A stretch of DNA of 64,000 nucleotides from Chryseobacterium sp. ON_d1 (GCF_006829085.1 NZ_BJTC01000002.1:248001-312000); one strand, 5' to 3'. Counted from the stretch's first letter, positions 25,780-34,283 are shown. A program made the numbers and translations. The notes: generated from the sequence alone by a model not told the origin.

Positions 25780-25880
25780 TGTAAATAGTCAATTCGCTTT
25801 GCTCGTCAATTTTTAATTAAATAATTCACTTGCGAAGCAAAATTCACTATTGATCATTCACGACTGTTCACCAAATATAT
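25780..25880. repeat. Degenerate dispersed intergenic repeat
   Basis: Contains GCGAAGCAAAATTCAC at 25832-25847 and partly complementary runs (GCTTTGC, TTCACTATTGATCATTCAC). The same core, GCGAAGCAAAATTGAC, occurs at 52213-52228, and a related 'GTCAATAGTGAACAGTCAATT' style run occurs at about 14581-14601. Non-coding. Confidence 0.5.
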
Positions 25881-25911
25881 AAAAGCTCGGCTTTCCGGGC
25901 TTTTATTTTTG
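25881..25911 (+). terminator. Terminator of etfBA, overlapping a -7 element
   Basis: AAAAGCTCGG-CTTT-CCGGGCTTTT hairpin (one wobble) whose T tract reads TTTTATTTTTG, so the tail also holds TATTTTTG (25904-25911), a perfect TAnnTTTG. Confidence 0.82.
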
Positions 25912-25945
25912 CGTAAAAAAGTGAAATCACAATAAAAAATTAATC

Positions 25946-25953
25946 TATATTTG
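25946..25953 (+). promoter_or_regulatory. -7 element (TATATTTG) abutting the bifunctional nuclease start
   Basis: Exact TAnnTTTG match ending only 5 bases before the ATG at 25959. If used, the transcript would be leaderless or nearly so. Confidence 0.5.
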
Positions 25954-25958
25954 TAGCT

Positions 25959-26558
25959 ATGGATTATAAGCAGCTAATTATTCGCGGAATATCGTACAGC
26001 CAGACTCAATCAGGTGCGTACGCATTGTTACTGGAGCATGAAGAAACACACATAAAATTACCTGTTGTTATAGGAAACTTCGAAGCCCAGTCTATCTCTC
26101 TAGGATTGGAAAAAGATATTCATCCACCGCGTCCTCTTACTCATGATTTATTCACAAAATTTATAGTTTCTGCCAATTATGAGTTGGTTTCTGTCATTAT
26201 CTATCAGATTGTAGACGGAGTATTCTTCTCCAATATCAACTTCAAAAATAAAGTGACGGATGAAGAACTGATCCTTGATGCCAGAACTTCTGATGCTGTT
26301 GCAATGGCTGTAAGATTCGATGCACCGATATTTACAACTCAGCAGGTCTTAAATGAAGCAGGAATTTTACTGGAACTGGAAGACGTTTCAAAAGAAGACC
26401 AGTCTTTCTCGGAAACTGTACAGACAGAAGACAACCTGAAATCTCTTTCCATGGAGGAGCTTCAGAAGTTACTGGATGAAGCCGTGAAAGAAGAAGACTA
26501 TGATACTGCCCTTGAAATCCAGGAAGAAATCAAGAGGAGGAAAAAGAAAATTGACTAA
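25959..26558 (+). CDS. Bifunctional nuclease domain protein with UVR motif
   Basis: 199 aa. Residues 1-135 match the bifunctional nuclease (BFN/DUF151) domain, with LPVVIGNFEAQSI, RPLTHDLFTKFI and LDARTSDAVAMAVRFDAPIF. A C-terminal UvrB/UvrC-type helix pair (about 160-199: MEELQKLLDEAVKEEDYDTALEIQEEI) follows. This BFN-UVR architecture is widespread in Bacteroidota. DNase/RNase activity is known for plant homologues; the bacterial role is not settled. Spacing to the next gene is 22 bases, so the two may be cotranscribed. Confidence 0.9.
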   Translation: MDYKQLIIRGISYSQTQSGAYALLLEHEETHIKLPVVIGNFEAQSISLGLEKDIHPPRPLTHDLFTKFIVSANYELVSVIIYQIVDGVFFSNINFKNKVTDEELILDARTSDAVAMAVRFDAPIFTTQQVLNEAGILLELEDVSKEDQSFSETVQTEDNLKSLSMEELQKLLDEAVKEEDYDTALEIQEEIKRRKKKID

Positions 26559-26580
26559 AGAGATACTTTTTATATAAACT

Positions 26581-27963
26581 ATGAATTTAAAATTACGACT
26601 GACCATCCTCAGTTTTCTCCAGTTTTTTGTTTGGGGAGCATGGCTGATAACGATGGCAAACTTTTGGTTTGGCACAAAACATTGGGACGGAACTCAGTTT
26701 GGAGCTGTCTTCGGGACCATGGGAATTGCTTCCATCTTTATGCCGACCATTACTGGAATTATTGCTGACCGCTGGGTAAATGCGGAACGAATATTTTCAG
26801 TACTGCATATTCTTTATGGGGTTATTCTTTTCATATTGCCTCATTCTGCAGATCCCAACTCCTTCTTTTCGGTAATGCTTGTAGCGATGTGTTTCTACAT
26901 GCCTACCATCGCATTAGCCAATTCAATTTCTTATACAATCCTGAAAAATAATAATCTGGATGTCGTAAAAGACTTTCCTCCCATCCGTGTTTGGGGAACT
27001 ATTGGCTTTATTGTAGCCATGTGGATTACTAACCTTAGCGGAAACAAAGCTACCGAAGGACAGTTTTATATTGGAGGTGCGGTGGCAATATTCTTAGGAA
27101 TTTATGCGCTTACATTACCAAAGTGTCCGCCACAAAAGCTGATTGATAAAAGCTCACCACTATCAGAACAACTGGGATTGAATGCGTTCAAGCTTTTCGG
27201 AAACTATAAAATGGCATTATTCTTTATGTTTTCCATGCTTTTAGGAGCTGCACTTCAGCTTACCAATGCTTATGGAGACGTTTTCTTAAGTGAATTTGCC
27301 CATTTCCCCAAATATGCAGATTCATTCGTAGTACAGAGATCTACCATCATTATGTCCATTTCACAGGTTTCAGAAACATTGTTTATTTTGGCAATTCCTT
27401 TCTTTCTGAAGAAATTTGGAATTAAAAAAGTAATGTTGATGTCAATGCTGGCATGGGTTTTAAGATTCGGATTCTTTGCCTATGGAGTTCCGGATGGTTT
27501 TGGACTTTCATTGATTATTCTTTCATGCATCGTATACGGAATGGCCTTCGATTTCTTTAATATCTCCGGGTCACTTTTCGTAGAAACCACTACTGACAAA
27601 AAAATTCGTTCTTCAGCTCAGGGATTATTCATGATGATGACGAACGGTTTTGGAGCTGTTTTCGGAAGTTATATTGCTGGATGGGCAATCGATAAATTTT
27701 TCACCCATAAGTTTTCAACCGCCGCAGACCTGTCTGCTTATCTTGAAACGACTCCTGATAATCCTACTTTTCTGGAAATTATAAAGAATAGTTTCAATGC
27801 TGCTGTTAATTCAGACGGGACGCTTTCCTCTGTAGTGATGGTAAAAGACTGGCATCAGATATGGCTTTCTTTTGCTATCTATGCGCTAGTATTGGCGATA
27901 TTCTTTGGTGTTTTGTTTAAACACAAACATAACCCGGAAGATGTTTCATCTGTAAAACATTAA
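26581..27963 (+). CDS. MFS permease, nucleoside:H+ symporter (NHS) type
   Basis: 460 aa with about twelve hydrophobic helices. It opens LKLRLTILSFLQFFVWGAWLITMANFWF, a signature of the NupG/XapB-like NHS family, and has GIIADRWVNAERI in the first cytoplasmic loop. A large loop near residues 375-415 separates the last helices. Uptake of nucleosides by proton symport is the family role; actual substrate unproven. Inner membrane. Confidence 0.88.
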   Translation: MNLKLRLTILSFLQFFVWGAWLITMANFWFGTKHWDGTQFGAVFGTMGIASIFMPTITGIIADRWVNAERIFSVLHILYGVILFILPHSADPNSFFSVMLVAMCFYMPTIALANSISYTILKNNNLDVVKDFPPIRVWGTIGFIVAMWITNLSGNKATEGQFYIGGAVAIFLGIYALTLPKCPPQKLIDKSSPLSEQLGLNAFKLFGNYKMALFFMFSMLLGAALQLTNAYGDVFLSEFAHFPKYADSFVVQRSTIIMSISQVSETLFILAIPFFLKKFGIKKVMLMSMLAWVLRFGFFAYGVPDGFGLSLIILSCIVYGMAFDFFNISGSLFVETTTDKKIRSSAQGLFMMMTNGFGAVFGSYIAGWAIDKFFTHKFSTAADLSAYLETTPDNPTFLEIIKNSFNAAVNSDGTLSSVVMVKDWHQIWLSFAIYALVLAIFFGVLFKHKHNPEDVSSVKH

Positions 27964-27989
27964 TTTAAACCAATATTAATAAAGATATT

Positions 27990-28027
27990 AAATTGCATTT
28001 TTGAAAAAAAATGCAATTTTTTTTTTA
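27990..28027 (+). terminator. Rho-independent terminator
   Basis: AAATTGCATTTTT and its complement around GAA, followed by about ten T. AT-rich but long. Confidence 0.8.
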
Positions 28028-28037
28028 TTTTCAAGGC

Positions 28038-28060
28038 AACCTTTTGTTAAACATAGCGTC
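28038..28060 (+). promoter_or_regulatory. ECF-type promoter (AACC-N15-CGTC) of the sigma factor operon
   Basis: AACC at 28038-28041 and CGTC at 28057-28060 are separated by 15 bases, the AAC/CGTC layout common to ECF sigma promoters. It sits 20 bases before the ECF sigma gene, as expected for autoregulation. There is no TAnnTTTG here. Confidence 0.6.
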
Positions 28061-28080
28061 TTATCAATAGAAACAGATCC

Positions 28081-28635
28081 ATGAAGAACATCGAAGAGAA
28101 TTTTTTATTGGCTAAAAAGCAGGACCGGAAAGGACAGAAGGCTCTTTACGAGATGTTTTCTCCCAAAATGCTGGCCATTGCAAATTCTTATGTTAACAAT
28201 CTTCATGATGCGGAAGATATTCTCCTGAGTGCATTTATGAAATGTTTCACGAAGATTCATGAATGCAGAGACTGGAAGAGCTTTCCGTTCTGGCTCAGAA
28301 AAATTATTGTGAATGACGCTATCACTTTCCTCCGGAAGAATAAAAATATTCTTTATGCAGACGTGAAAATTGCAGATGATTACAGTGAAACAGATGCGGA
28401 AGAATATCCGAAAGAAATCAATATTGAAGAAATATTTTCCCATATGCCGGTAGGTTACAGACTGATTTTTAATCTCTATGTCTTTGAAGAGAAAAAGCAT
28501 GGTGAAATTGCTAAGATCCTTAATATTTCCGAAGGAACCAGTAAAAGCCAGCTGAGTAAAGCAAAAAAATGGCTCGCTGAATTTTTAAAAGCAAAAGAAA
28601 ATGAAACAAGAACTCCTGAAACAATTAAAATCTGA
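28081..28635 (+). CDS. ECF-subfamily RNA polymerase sigma factor
   Basis: 184 aa. Region 2 (about 25-95) has LHDAEDILLSAFMKCF (2.1-2.2) and the aromatic DWKSFPFWLRKIIVNDAITFLRK (2.3-2.4). Region 4 (about 120-175) has YRLIFNLYVFEEKKHGEIAKIL and ISEGTSKSQLSKAKKWL, the helix-turn-helix that reads -35. Sigma-70 regions 1 and 3 are absent, defining the ECF class. The downstream gene overlaps by 35 bases and codes for a single-pass membrane protein, its likely partner. The promoter at 28038 suggests autoregulation. Confidence 0.94.
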   Translation: MKNIEENFLLAKKQDRKGQKALYEMFSPKMLAIANSYVNNLHDAEDILLSAFMKCFTKIHECRDWKSFPFWLRKIIVNDAITFLRKNKNILYADVKIADDYSETDAEEYPKEINIEEIFSHMPVGYRLIFNLYVFEEKKHGEIAKILNISEGTSKSQLSKAKKWLAEFLKAKENETRTPETIKI

Positions 28636-29308
28636 TTACGAAAAGCTTGAAATAAAGCCTTCCGCAGATCTTTGGGATAGGATAGACCAAATTGACCAGA
28701 AAGAAGAAAAGAGTTCTATTTTGATCCCTAAAAAGCCATTCCGGTGGTTGAAATATGCTGCTGTTGTAGTTCTGCTGCTTTCATTAGGCGCATTACTTTA
28801 TTTTAACAAAAATCATCCTGTTCATCTCAATAATCCTGTAGCTCATACAGAACATGCAAAAGAAAAGGTAGAAATAGCCCTTCCCAATCCTGATATAAAT
28901 GTCCCTGACGATACAGAAGTAAAAAACAGGAAAGATCAGAAAATGGTAAAAGAAAATCTGGACATTCCGGAATTTTATCAGCATGAAGAAATTGCAGAGG
29001 AAAAGACACTAGCCGGCATTCAGAAAGAGCAGATTATAGTAGCCAATGAGAGAATTAAAGCTCCGGTACTGGAAAAAAGCATTGAAATAATGCCTGAAAT
29101 GACGTCCATTGCAGAAAAGAAGAAGACTGAATATATAAAGGCCGATGAGCTTCTGCAGGGCAGAGAATTTCAAAAAAAACGGGAAGAACACAGAACCGAC
29201 ATCAGGAAATTCGGTGCGTTGGATATCACTAAAATTAAGGTTAAAAGTCCCAGCTCTTTTAAGGTTTTAGGGATGACAGTTTATTCCGATTCACTGGAAA
29301 GTAAATAA
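28601..29308 (+). CDS. Single-pass membrane protein, possible anti-sigma partner
   Basis: 235 aa. A cytoplasmic N-terminus (about 1-47, including the WDRIDQ-type helix often seen in Bacteroidota sigma-linked proteins), one transmembrane helix (about 50-66: YAAVVVLLLSLGALLYF) and a charged, low-complexity periplasmic part. The position overlapping an ECF sigma gene by 35 bases and the topology fit an anti-sigma factor, but no zinc-binding ZAS motif (HxxxCxxC) is present and I recognise no family. Function inferred from context. Confidence 0.7.
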   Translation: MKQELLKQLKSDYEKLEIKPSADLWDRIDQIDQKEEKSSILIPKKPFRWLKYAAVVVLLLSLGALLYFNKNHPVHLNNPVAHTEHAKEKVEIALPNPDINVPDDTEVKNRKDQKMVKENLDIPEFYQHEEIAEEKTLAGIQKEQIIVANERIKAPVLEKSIEIMPEMTSIAEKKKTEYIKADELLQGREFQKKREEHRTDIRKFGALDITKIKVKSPSSFKVLGMTVYSDSLESK

Positions 29309-29386
29309 ACAACCATTTTTTTATCACAGAAAAACTGCCCCAGAAAAAGGGACAGAACCTCAATATTGTCTTAAAATTAGTAAAAT

Positions 29387-30481
29387 ATGAAAACAAAATT
29401 AACACGGTTGGCTGCTGTAATGATCTTCAGTTATGGATTTGCTCAGGAATCTCCGGAAAATAATCTGAGCTTCTATTCAAAAAAAATCGACAGTATTGTC
29501 GGTGCTGAAAAAGAAAAGATGAATTCAGAACTGGATAAAATCGATAAGGATTTTAAGAAAAAGAAAATCACATCTGATGAAAAACAACAGCAACGTACAG
29601 CAGTTGCTACCAAATACCAGCAGATTATTAATGAAAAAATCGACGCCAATAAAGAACATCTTGAACTGGCCACCAAAGAACTTGTAAAAGATGCTGTTTT
29701 TAAGTCAAATGATTCTTTAAAACCGGGAAAAAATCAGTTTTGGCTCGGATTCAACGGGATCAATATGAAATTCAACGAAAGACAGAAAAATAATAATCCC
29801 AAAAGTTATCTGCAGACACTTGAAATTACCATTGGTATAATAGGAGCAGGTCTGACCGCAAAAAATGAACCTTTCAATTTTTACAATAAGGATTCAGATG
29901 TCAAAAATACGGTTATCAATTCCTGGCAGATTGGCTTATGGTATGGCAATCAGATAGGAAGCTATACGAGCCCGTTTTTTTATCGTTTCGGGGTTGGGAT
30001 GAGGTCTGATCTGTATACGCCCAAATACGGACAGGTCTTTAAGCAGGATAAAAACAGCTTATTTATAGGTGATTTCGATCGTGGAAACCTTAAAAAAACA
30101 GCTCTTTACAGTACCTATTTAACCATTCCGGTAGACCTGAAATTTGTTTTATCTCCGAAATATAAAGAATATGAAGGTGTAAAATATCTGGATAACAGGA
30201 AGAATCAGCTGGCCCTTATATTAGGTATTTATGGAGGAATTAAAGTAGGAAACCTTAATTATATCAAATACTCCAATGAATATTCCGACAGAATTGTAGA
30301 AAGGGAAAAAATGATGCATGGATTGAACGATTTTATCTTTGGAGGAAAATTGGGAATCAGTTATGGCGGATTTAATCTGTTTGTTCAGAAAGATTTTACT
30401 CCTGCTTTCAATAACAATGCTTTGCTGAAGAAAAAATATGGACTTCAGATTGGTATAGAAATCGCAAATGTTAATTTTTAA
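29387..30481 (+). CDS. Secreted coiled-coil plus barrel-like protein in the ECF operon
   Basis: 364 aa. Signal peptide (residues 1-19, SYGFAQ), then a strongly charged Lys/Glu coiled coil (about 30-100), then a beta-rich C-terminal part (about 115-364) with aromatic strands and a final GLQIGIEIANVNF, resembling an outer-membrane barrel. It follows the sigma/anti-sigma pair by 78 bases and is probably in the same operon, so it may be the output or sensor of that system. No known family recognised. Confidence 0.68.
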   Translation: MKTKLTRLAAVMIFSYGFAQESPENNLSFYSKKIDSIVGAEKEKMNSELDKIDKDFKKKKITSDEKQQQRTAVATKYQQIINEKIDANKEHLELATKELVKDAVFKSNDSLKPGKNQFWLGFNGINMKFNERQKNNNPKSYLQTLEITIGIIGAGLTAKNEPFNFYNKDSDVKNTVINSWQIGLWYGNQIGSYTSPFFYRFGVGMRSDLYTPKYGQVFKQDKNSLFIGDFDRGNLKKTALYSTYLTIPVDLKFVLSPKYKEYEGVKYLDNRKNQLALILGIYGGIKVGNLNYIKYSNEYSDRIVEREKMMHGLNDFIFGGKLGISYGGFNLFVQKDFTPAFNNNALLKKKYGLQIGIEIANVNF

Positions 30482-30576
30482 TTTAATAATAAATAAATTA
30501 TTTCTTTAATTAATAAGTAAAAATAGCATTGTTTTTTTACGACTAACGAACGTTTGTACCGTAAAATTGTATTTTT

Positions 30577-30610
30577 AAAACACACGATCTAAAAGTGTGT
30601 TTTTTTTTGT
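30577..30610 (+). terminator. Rho-independent terminator
   Basis: AAAACACAC-GATCTAAAA-GTGTGTTTT with a long T run. A GTG inside it begins an open frame but is not a credible start for the next gene. Confidence 0.82.
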
Positions 30611-30630
30611 ATTTTGGCACTTTAGTAAAT

Positions 30631-31032
30631 ATGAAAAATATTCAGTTATTAGGACTGCTGTTAGTTATTGTGGGCAGTTTTTTACCTCTGGTACATGTGC
30701 CTGTGATCGGGAACTGGAACTATTGGAAACTAGATCATTATCTGGCCATTGCCTGCTGGGTTTTTTCAGCATGTGCTATGGTTGGAATTGTTAATAATAG
30801 TGGGAAAACCGTGAGATTTTTCGGGATTCTGCTCATTCTTTTATTTGGGTTTACCCTGGTGGCTGTAAAAATGCAGTCTTTACAGTACTTCAGCTTTTTA
30901 CCATTCAAATCCTGGCAGGAAACTTTTGCAGGAATTGTAAAATTAAAATGGGGTTGGGCTGTAGAATTTTTAGGTGCTTTTATAATGGTTTTCACAGGAG
31001 GAAGTAAAAAAGTAAATAGAGCACAGATATAG
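30631..31032 (+). CDS. Small four-helix membrane protein of unknown function
   Basis: 133 aa from the ATG at 30631; the longer frame starts in the terminator. Hydrophobic segments at about 4-22, 36-54, 62-82 and 107-125. No recognised motif. The next coding sequence is a broken gene. Confidence 0.7.
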   Translation: MKNIQLLGLLLVIVGSFLPLVHVPVIGNWNYWKLDHYLAIACWVFSACAMVGIVNNSGKTVRFFGILLILLFGFTLVAVKMQSLQYFSFLPFKSWQETFAGIVKLKWGWAVEFLGAFIMVFTGGSKKVNRAQI

Positions 31033-31033
31033 A

Positions 31034-31446
31034 ATGAACTTCTTACAACTATTTTTCAGCAGGAATTTTGTTTACAGCTGCTCTACATGTAAATGCTCAG
31101 ACAACTGAACAGAAAAAGCTGGAGAATCCGCCTAAATGTACCCATATATAAGGAAGGAAAGTTTGTAAGGCCCAATTATCCTGAAGGAATATGGCATGTG
31201 ATCATTAAGGATAGTATTCAGACCGAATATTTGAATAATGGAAAGGATTATATCAAGTCAACACTGGTTTTTGTGGATGATTGTAACTACAAAGCAATTG
31301 TCATGGAAAAATCTGATGAAAATGATCCCGCACAGATAGGAGATGTATTCAATAACAAAATTGTAGCCACTCAGGATAATCTCCTGAAAGTGAGTACAAA
31401 AATTGGAGGAACCCAATTTGATGTGGTATATGTGAAAGTAAAATAA
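31034..31446 (+). pseudogene. Frameshifted secreted lipocalin-like/hypothetical protein
   Basis: Three frames are needed to read one plausible protein. ATG at 31034 gives MNFLQLF (frame A). From about 31053 the signal-peptide continuation FSAGILFTAALHVNAQTTEQ is in a second frame, which stops at a TAA near 31140. From about 31139 the body YKEGKFVRPNYPEGIWHVII... to the stop at 31446 is in a third frame. Two single-base changes, one in the TTTTT run near 31052-31056 and one around 31130-31145, would restore a single reading frame. The body resembles small secreted Flavobacteriia proteins with an NGKDYIKSTLVFVDDC strand. The intact 118-codon frame from 31093 lacks a signal peptide. Confidence 0.65.
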
Positions 31447-31503
31447 ATTCAAACTATAAAAAGGGAATTTAGGTTTCCTTTAGCTAAAATAAAAATTATA
31501 TAC

Positions 31504-32682
31504 ATGAAAGAAGTATTCATTGTTTCCGCAGTAAGAACCCCTATGGGAAGTTTTATGGGAAGCTTATCAACAGTTCCGGCTACAAAACTGGGAGCAACTG
31601 CCGTAAAAGGAGCATTAGACAAAATCGGACTAGATCCTGAAAAAGTACAGGAAATCTATATGGGAAATGTTCTGCAGGCAGGAGAAGGACAGGCGCCGGC
31701 TCGTCAGGTAGCATTGGGAGCAGGTCTTTCAATCAATACGCCTTCTACGACAGTCAATAAAGTTTGTGCTTCAGGAATGAAGGCTGTGACAATGGCCGCT
31801 CAGGCGATCAAAGCCGGTGATGCAGATGTTATTGTTGCAGGAGGGATGGAAAACATGTCTTTAGTTCCACATTATTACAATGCAAGAGTTGCTACAAAAC
31901 TGGGCGATATCAAGATGCAGGACGGTATGGTGCTTGACGGTCTTACAGACGTATACAACAAAGTGCATATGGGCGTTTGCGCAGAAAAATGTGCAGCAGA
32001 TTATAATATTACAAGAGAGGATCAGGATAACTTCGCTATAGAATCTTACAAAAGATCTGCAAAAGCATGGAGCGAAGGAAAATTCAATGAAGAAATTGTA
32101 CCGGTTTCTATTCCTCAGAGAAAAGGAGAGCCTGTGATCTTTGCAGAGGATGAAGAATACAAAGCGGTAAACTTCGACAGAATTTCAACACTTCCTACTG
32201 TATTCAAAAAAGAAGAAGGGACAGTGACAGCAGCCAATGCATCTACCTTGAATGACGGAGCTTCTGCATTGATTCTTGTTTCAAAAGAAAAAATGGAAGA
32301 ACTTGGATTAAAGCCTCTTGCAAAAATCATTTCATATGCTGATGCAGCTCAGGAGCCTGAAAACTTTACTACTGCTCCGGCTAAAGCTTTACCTATTGCT
32401 CTTAAAAAAGCAGGATTGGAGATTTCAGATATCGATTTCTTCGAATTCAACGAAGCGTTCTCAGTAGTAGGATTAGCCAATAATAAAATCTTAGGATTGG
32501 ATGCAGCGAAAGTAAATGTAAATGGTGGTGCAGTAGCATTAGGACACCCACTGGGAAGTTCAGGTTCAAGAATCATCGTTACATTGATCAACGTATTGAA
32601 GCAAAATAATGCAAGATACGGTGCCGCAGCCATCTGCAACGGTGGTGGTGGAGCTTCTGCTATCGTGATTGAAAATATCTAA
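31504..32682 (+). CDS. Acetyl-CoA C-acyltransferase (thiolase)
   Basis: 392 aa, full thiolase length. Nucleophilic Cys88 in NKVCASGMKAV, His348 in GHPLGSSGSR and the second acid-base Cys378 in CNGGGGASA are all present. It either cleaves 3-ketoacyl-CoA in beta-oxidation or condenses two acetyl-CoA to acetoacetyl-CoA. The latter would also feed the mevalonate pathway, whose kinase lies 2 kb downstream. Sequence alone does not separate AtoB from FadA roles. Confidence 0.95.
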   Translation: MKEVFIVSAVRTPMGSFMGSLSTVPATKLGATAVKGALDKIGLDPEKVQEIYMGNVLQAGEGQAPARQVALGAGLSINTPSTTVNKVCASGMKAVTMAAQAIKAGDADVIVAGGMENMSLVPHYYNARVATKLGDIKMQDGMVLDGLTDVYNKVHMGVCAEKCAADYNITREDQDNFAIESYKRSAKAWSEGKFNEEIVPVSIPQRKGEPVIFAEDEEYKAVNFDRISTLPTVFKKEEGTVTAANASTLNDGASALILVSKEKMEELGLKPLAKIISYADAAQEPENFTTAPAKALPIALKKAGLEISDIDFFEFNEAFSVVGLANNKILGLDAAKVNVNGGAVALGHPLGSSGSRIIVTLINVLKQNNARYGAAAICNGGGGASAIVIENI

Positions 32683-32703
32683 TATTCTGTTTAAGAATAT
32701 ATT

Positions 32704-32762
32704 ACCATTAAGAAATGGATAATTTTTTTAAAAACTTATCCATTTCTTAATGGTTTTTTTAT
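32704..32762 (+). terminator. Strong terminator overlapping the next promoter
   Basis: 19-base arms (32704-32722 and 32736-32754) are perfectly complementary around a 13-base loop, followed by TTTTTTT. The T tract runs into TATTTTTG (32760-32767), a -7 element for the following gene. Confidence 0.93.
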
Positions 32763-32767
32763 TTTTG
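32760..32767 (+). promoter_or_regulatory. -7 element (TATTTTTG) for the UMF1 transporter
   Basis: Exact TAnnTTTG within the tail of the preceding terminator, 21 bases before the ATG at 32789. A second match, TATATTTG at 32779-32786, is too close to the ATG to serve the annotated start. Confidence 0.5.
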
Positions 32768-32788
32768 TGCTACTAATATATATTTGAA

Positions 32789-34279
32789 ATGTCTGAAACT
32801 GAGAATCGACAGCCTAAAAACATAAAGAATAATCCGAAGATTATGAAAGCCTGGGCTGTATATGACTGGGCTAACTCTGTGTATTCCCTGGTCATTACCT
32901 CTACTATTTTTCCCATTTATTATTCTATCCTAACCACGGCTTATGAGAAAAAGGAATATGTAGCAGAAACCAAATCATGGATTGATGTCCCGGTAAGGCA
33001 TACAATCAAAATTTTTGGAGAAGGATATCAGCCGGATGCCGTATACGGATATTCACTTACCATATCGTTCTTTATCGTAGTATTACTGTCGCCGTTTTTA
33101 TCTTCTTTAGCAGATACCATCGGAAATAAAAAATCTTTTCTGCAGTTCTTCTGCTATCTGGGAGCAACTTCATGTATGGGACTGGCTATGTTTACAGGAA
33201 TGCATAACGTATTCTTGGGACTTCTGTTCAGTATTACAGCCAGTGTCGGATTCTGGGGAAGTTTAGTTTTTTATAACTCTTTCCTTCCCGATATTGCTAC
33301 CCCGGACAGGCAGGATGCACTTTCTGCAAGAGGGTATGTGTACGGATATATCGGCTCTGTGGTTTTAGTAGTAATTTGTCTGGTATTGATTCAGGTTTTT
33401 GCCAAAGGAGCTGCTCAGCAATTACTGTTTACAAGAATCAGTTTCCTGTTAACAGGGGCATGGTGGTTTGGGTTTTCTCAATATACTTTCAAACATCTTC
33501 CTCAATTTGGCGATGTAAAAGATAAGCTTCCAAAAGATCTTGTCTTACTGAACTATAAAAATATCTTTAAAAAACATGAAGAGCAGGGTGGCTTTTTTGA
33601 AGTATTTAAAGATAACCTGAGCTTTTATAAAGACATTGCAAAAGAAAGTTTTCATGAACTGTTTAAAGTGGGGGGAGAGCTTTTCAAAGATAAAAACCTG
33701 AAATTCTTTCTGTCAAGTTTCTTCTTTTACAGTGTGGGAATGCAGACCATTTTCCTGATGGCAACCTTATTTGGGAAAAGTGAGATCAATCTTGCTCAGG
33801 ATAAACTGATTGGAACGCTTCTTGTCATTCAGATTGAAGCGATTATCGGGGCTGTTATTTTTTCAAGACTTTCTAAGAGAATCGGTAATAAAAATGTCAT
33901 TTCTATTGCCATCATCCTGTGGATTATAGCTTGTATCTGGGCCTATTTCCTTAATAAAGAAAATCCTACAGTAGAATATCAGTTCTACGGAGTCGCTGCA
34001 GTAGTAGGTTTGGTAATGGGGGGACTTCAGGCAATGTCCAGATCCACATACTCAAAGCTGCTTCCGGAAAACTCTATGGAAAATACCACGTACTTCAGCT
34101 TCTATGATGTGCTGGAGAAAATTGCCATCATTATTGGAACATTTATCTTTGCGACCTTGATTGAACATTTCAACAATATGCGTATTGCCGCATTGTCAAT
34201 GACCATATTCTTCGGTGCCGGGCTTATTTTAATCCGATTCCTGAAGGTGAAAATGAGAAAAGACAGAGAAACATTATAA
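32789..34279 (+). CDS. UMF1/Atg22-like MFS transporter
   Basis: 496 aa. Opens with a polar stretch then KAWAVYDWANSVYSLVITSTIFPIYY, the hallmark of the UMF1 family, and has GGLQAMSRSTYSKLLP in the C-terminal half. About twelve hydrophobic helices with a long central charged loop (about 240-300). Homologous to the yeast vacuolar amino-acid effluxer Atg22; the bacterial substrate is unknown. Inner membrane, monocistronic. Confidence 0.9.
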   Translation: MSETENRQPKNIKNNPKIMKAWAVYDWANSVYSLVITSTIFPIYYSILTTAYEKKEYVAETKSWIDVPVRHTIKIFGEGYQPDAVYGYSLTISFFIVVLLSPFLSSLADTIGNKKSFLQFFCYLGATSCMGLAMFTGMHNVFLGLLFSITASVGFWGSLVFYNSFLPDIATPDRQDALSARGYVYGYIGSVVLVVICLVLIQVFAKGAAQQLLFTRISFLLTGAWWFGFSQYTFKHLPQFGDVKDKLPKDLVLLNYKNIFKKHEEQGGFFEVFKDNLSFYKDIAKESFHELFKVGGELFKDKNLKFFLSSFFFYSVGMQTIFLMATLFGKSEINLAQDKLIGTLLVIQIEAIIGAVIFSRLSKRIGNKNVISIAIILWIIACIWAYFLNKENPTVEYQFYGVAAVVGLVMGGLQAMSRSTYSKLLPENSMENTTYFSFYDVLEKIAIIIGTFIFATLIEHFNNMRIAALSMTIFFGAGLILIRFLKVKMRKDRETL

Positions 34280-34283
34280 AATT

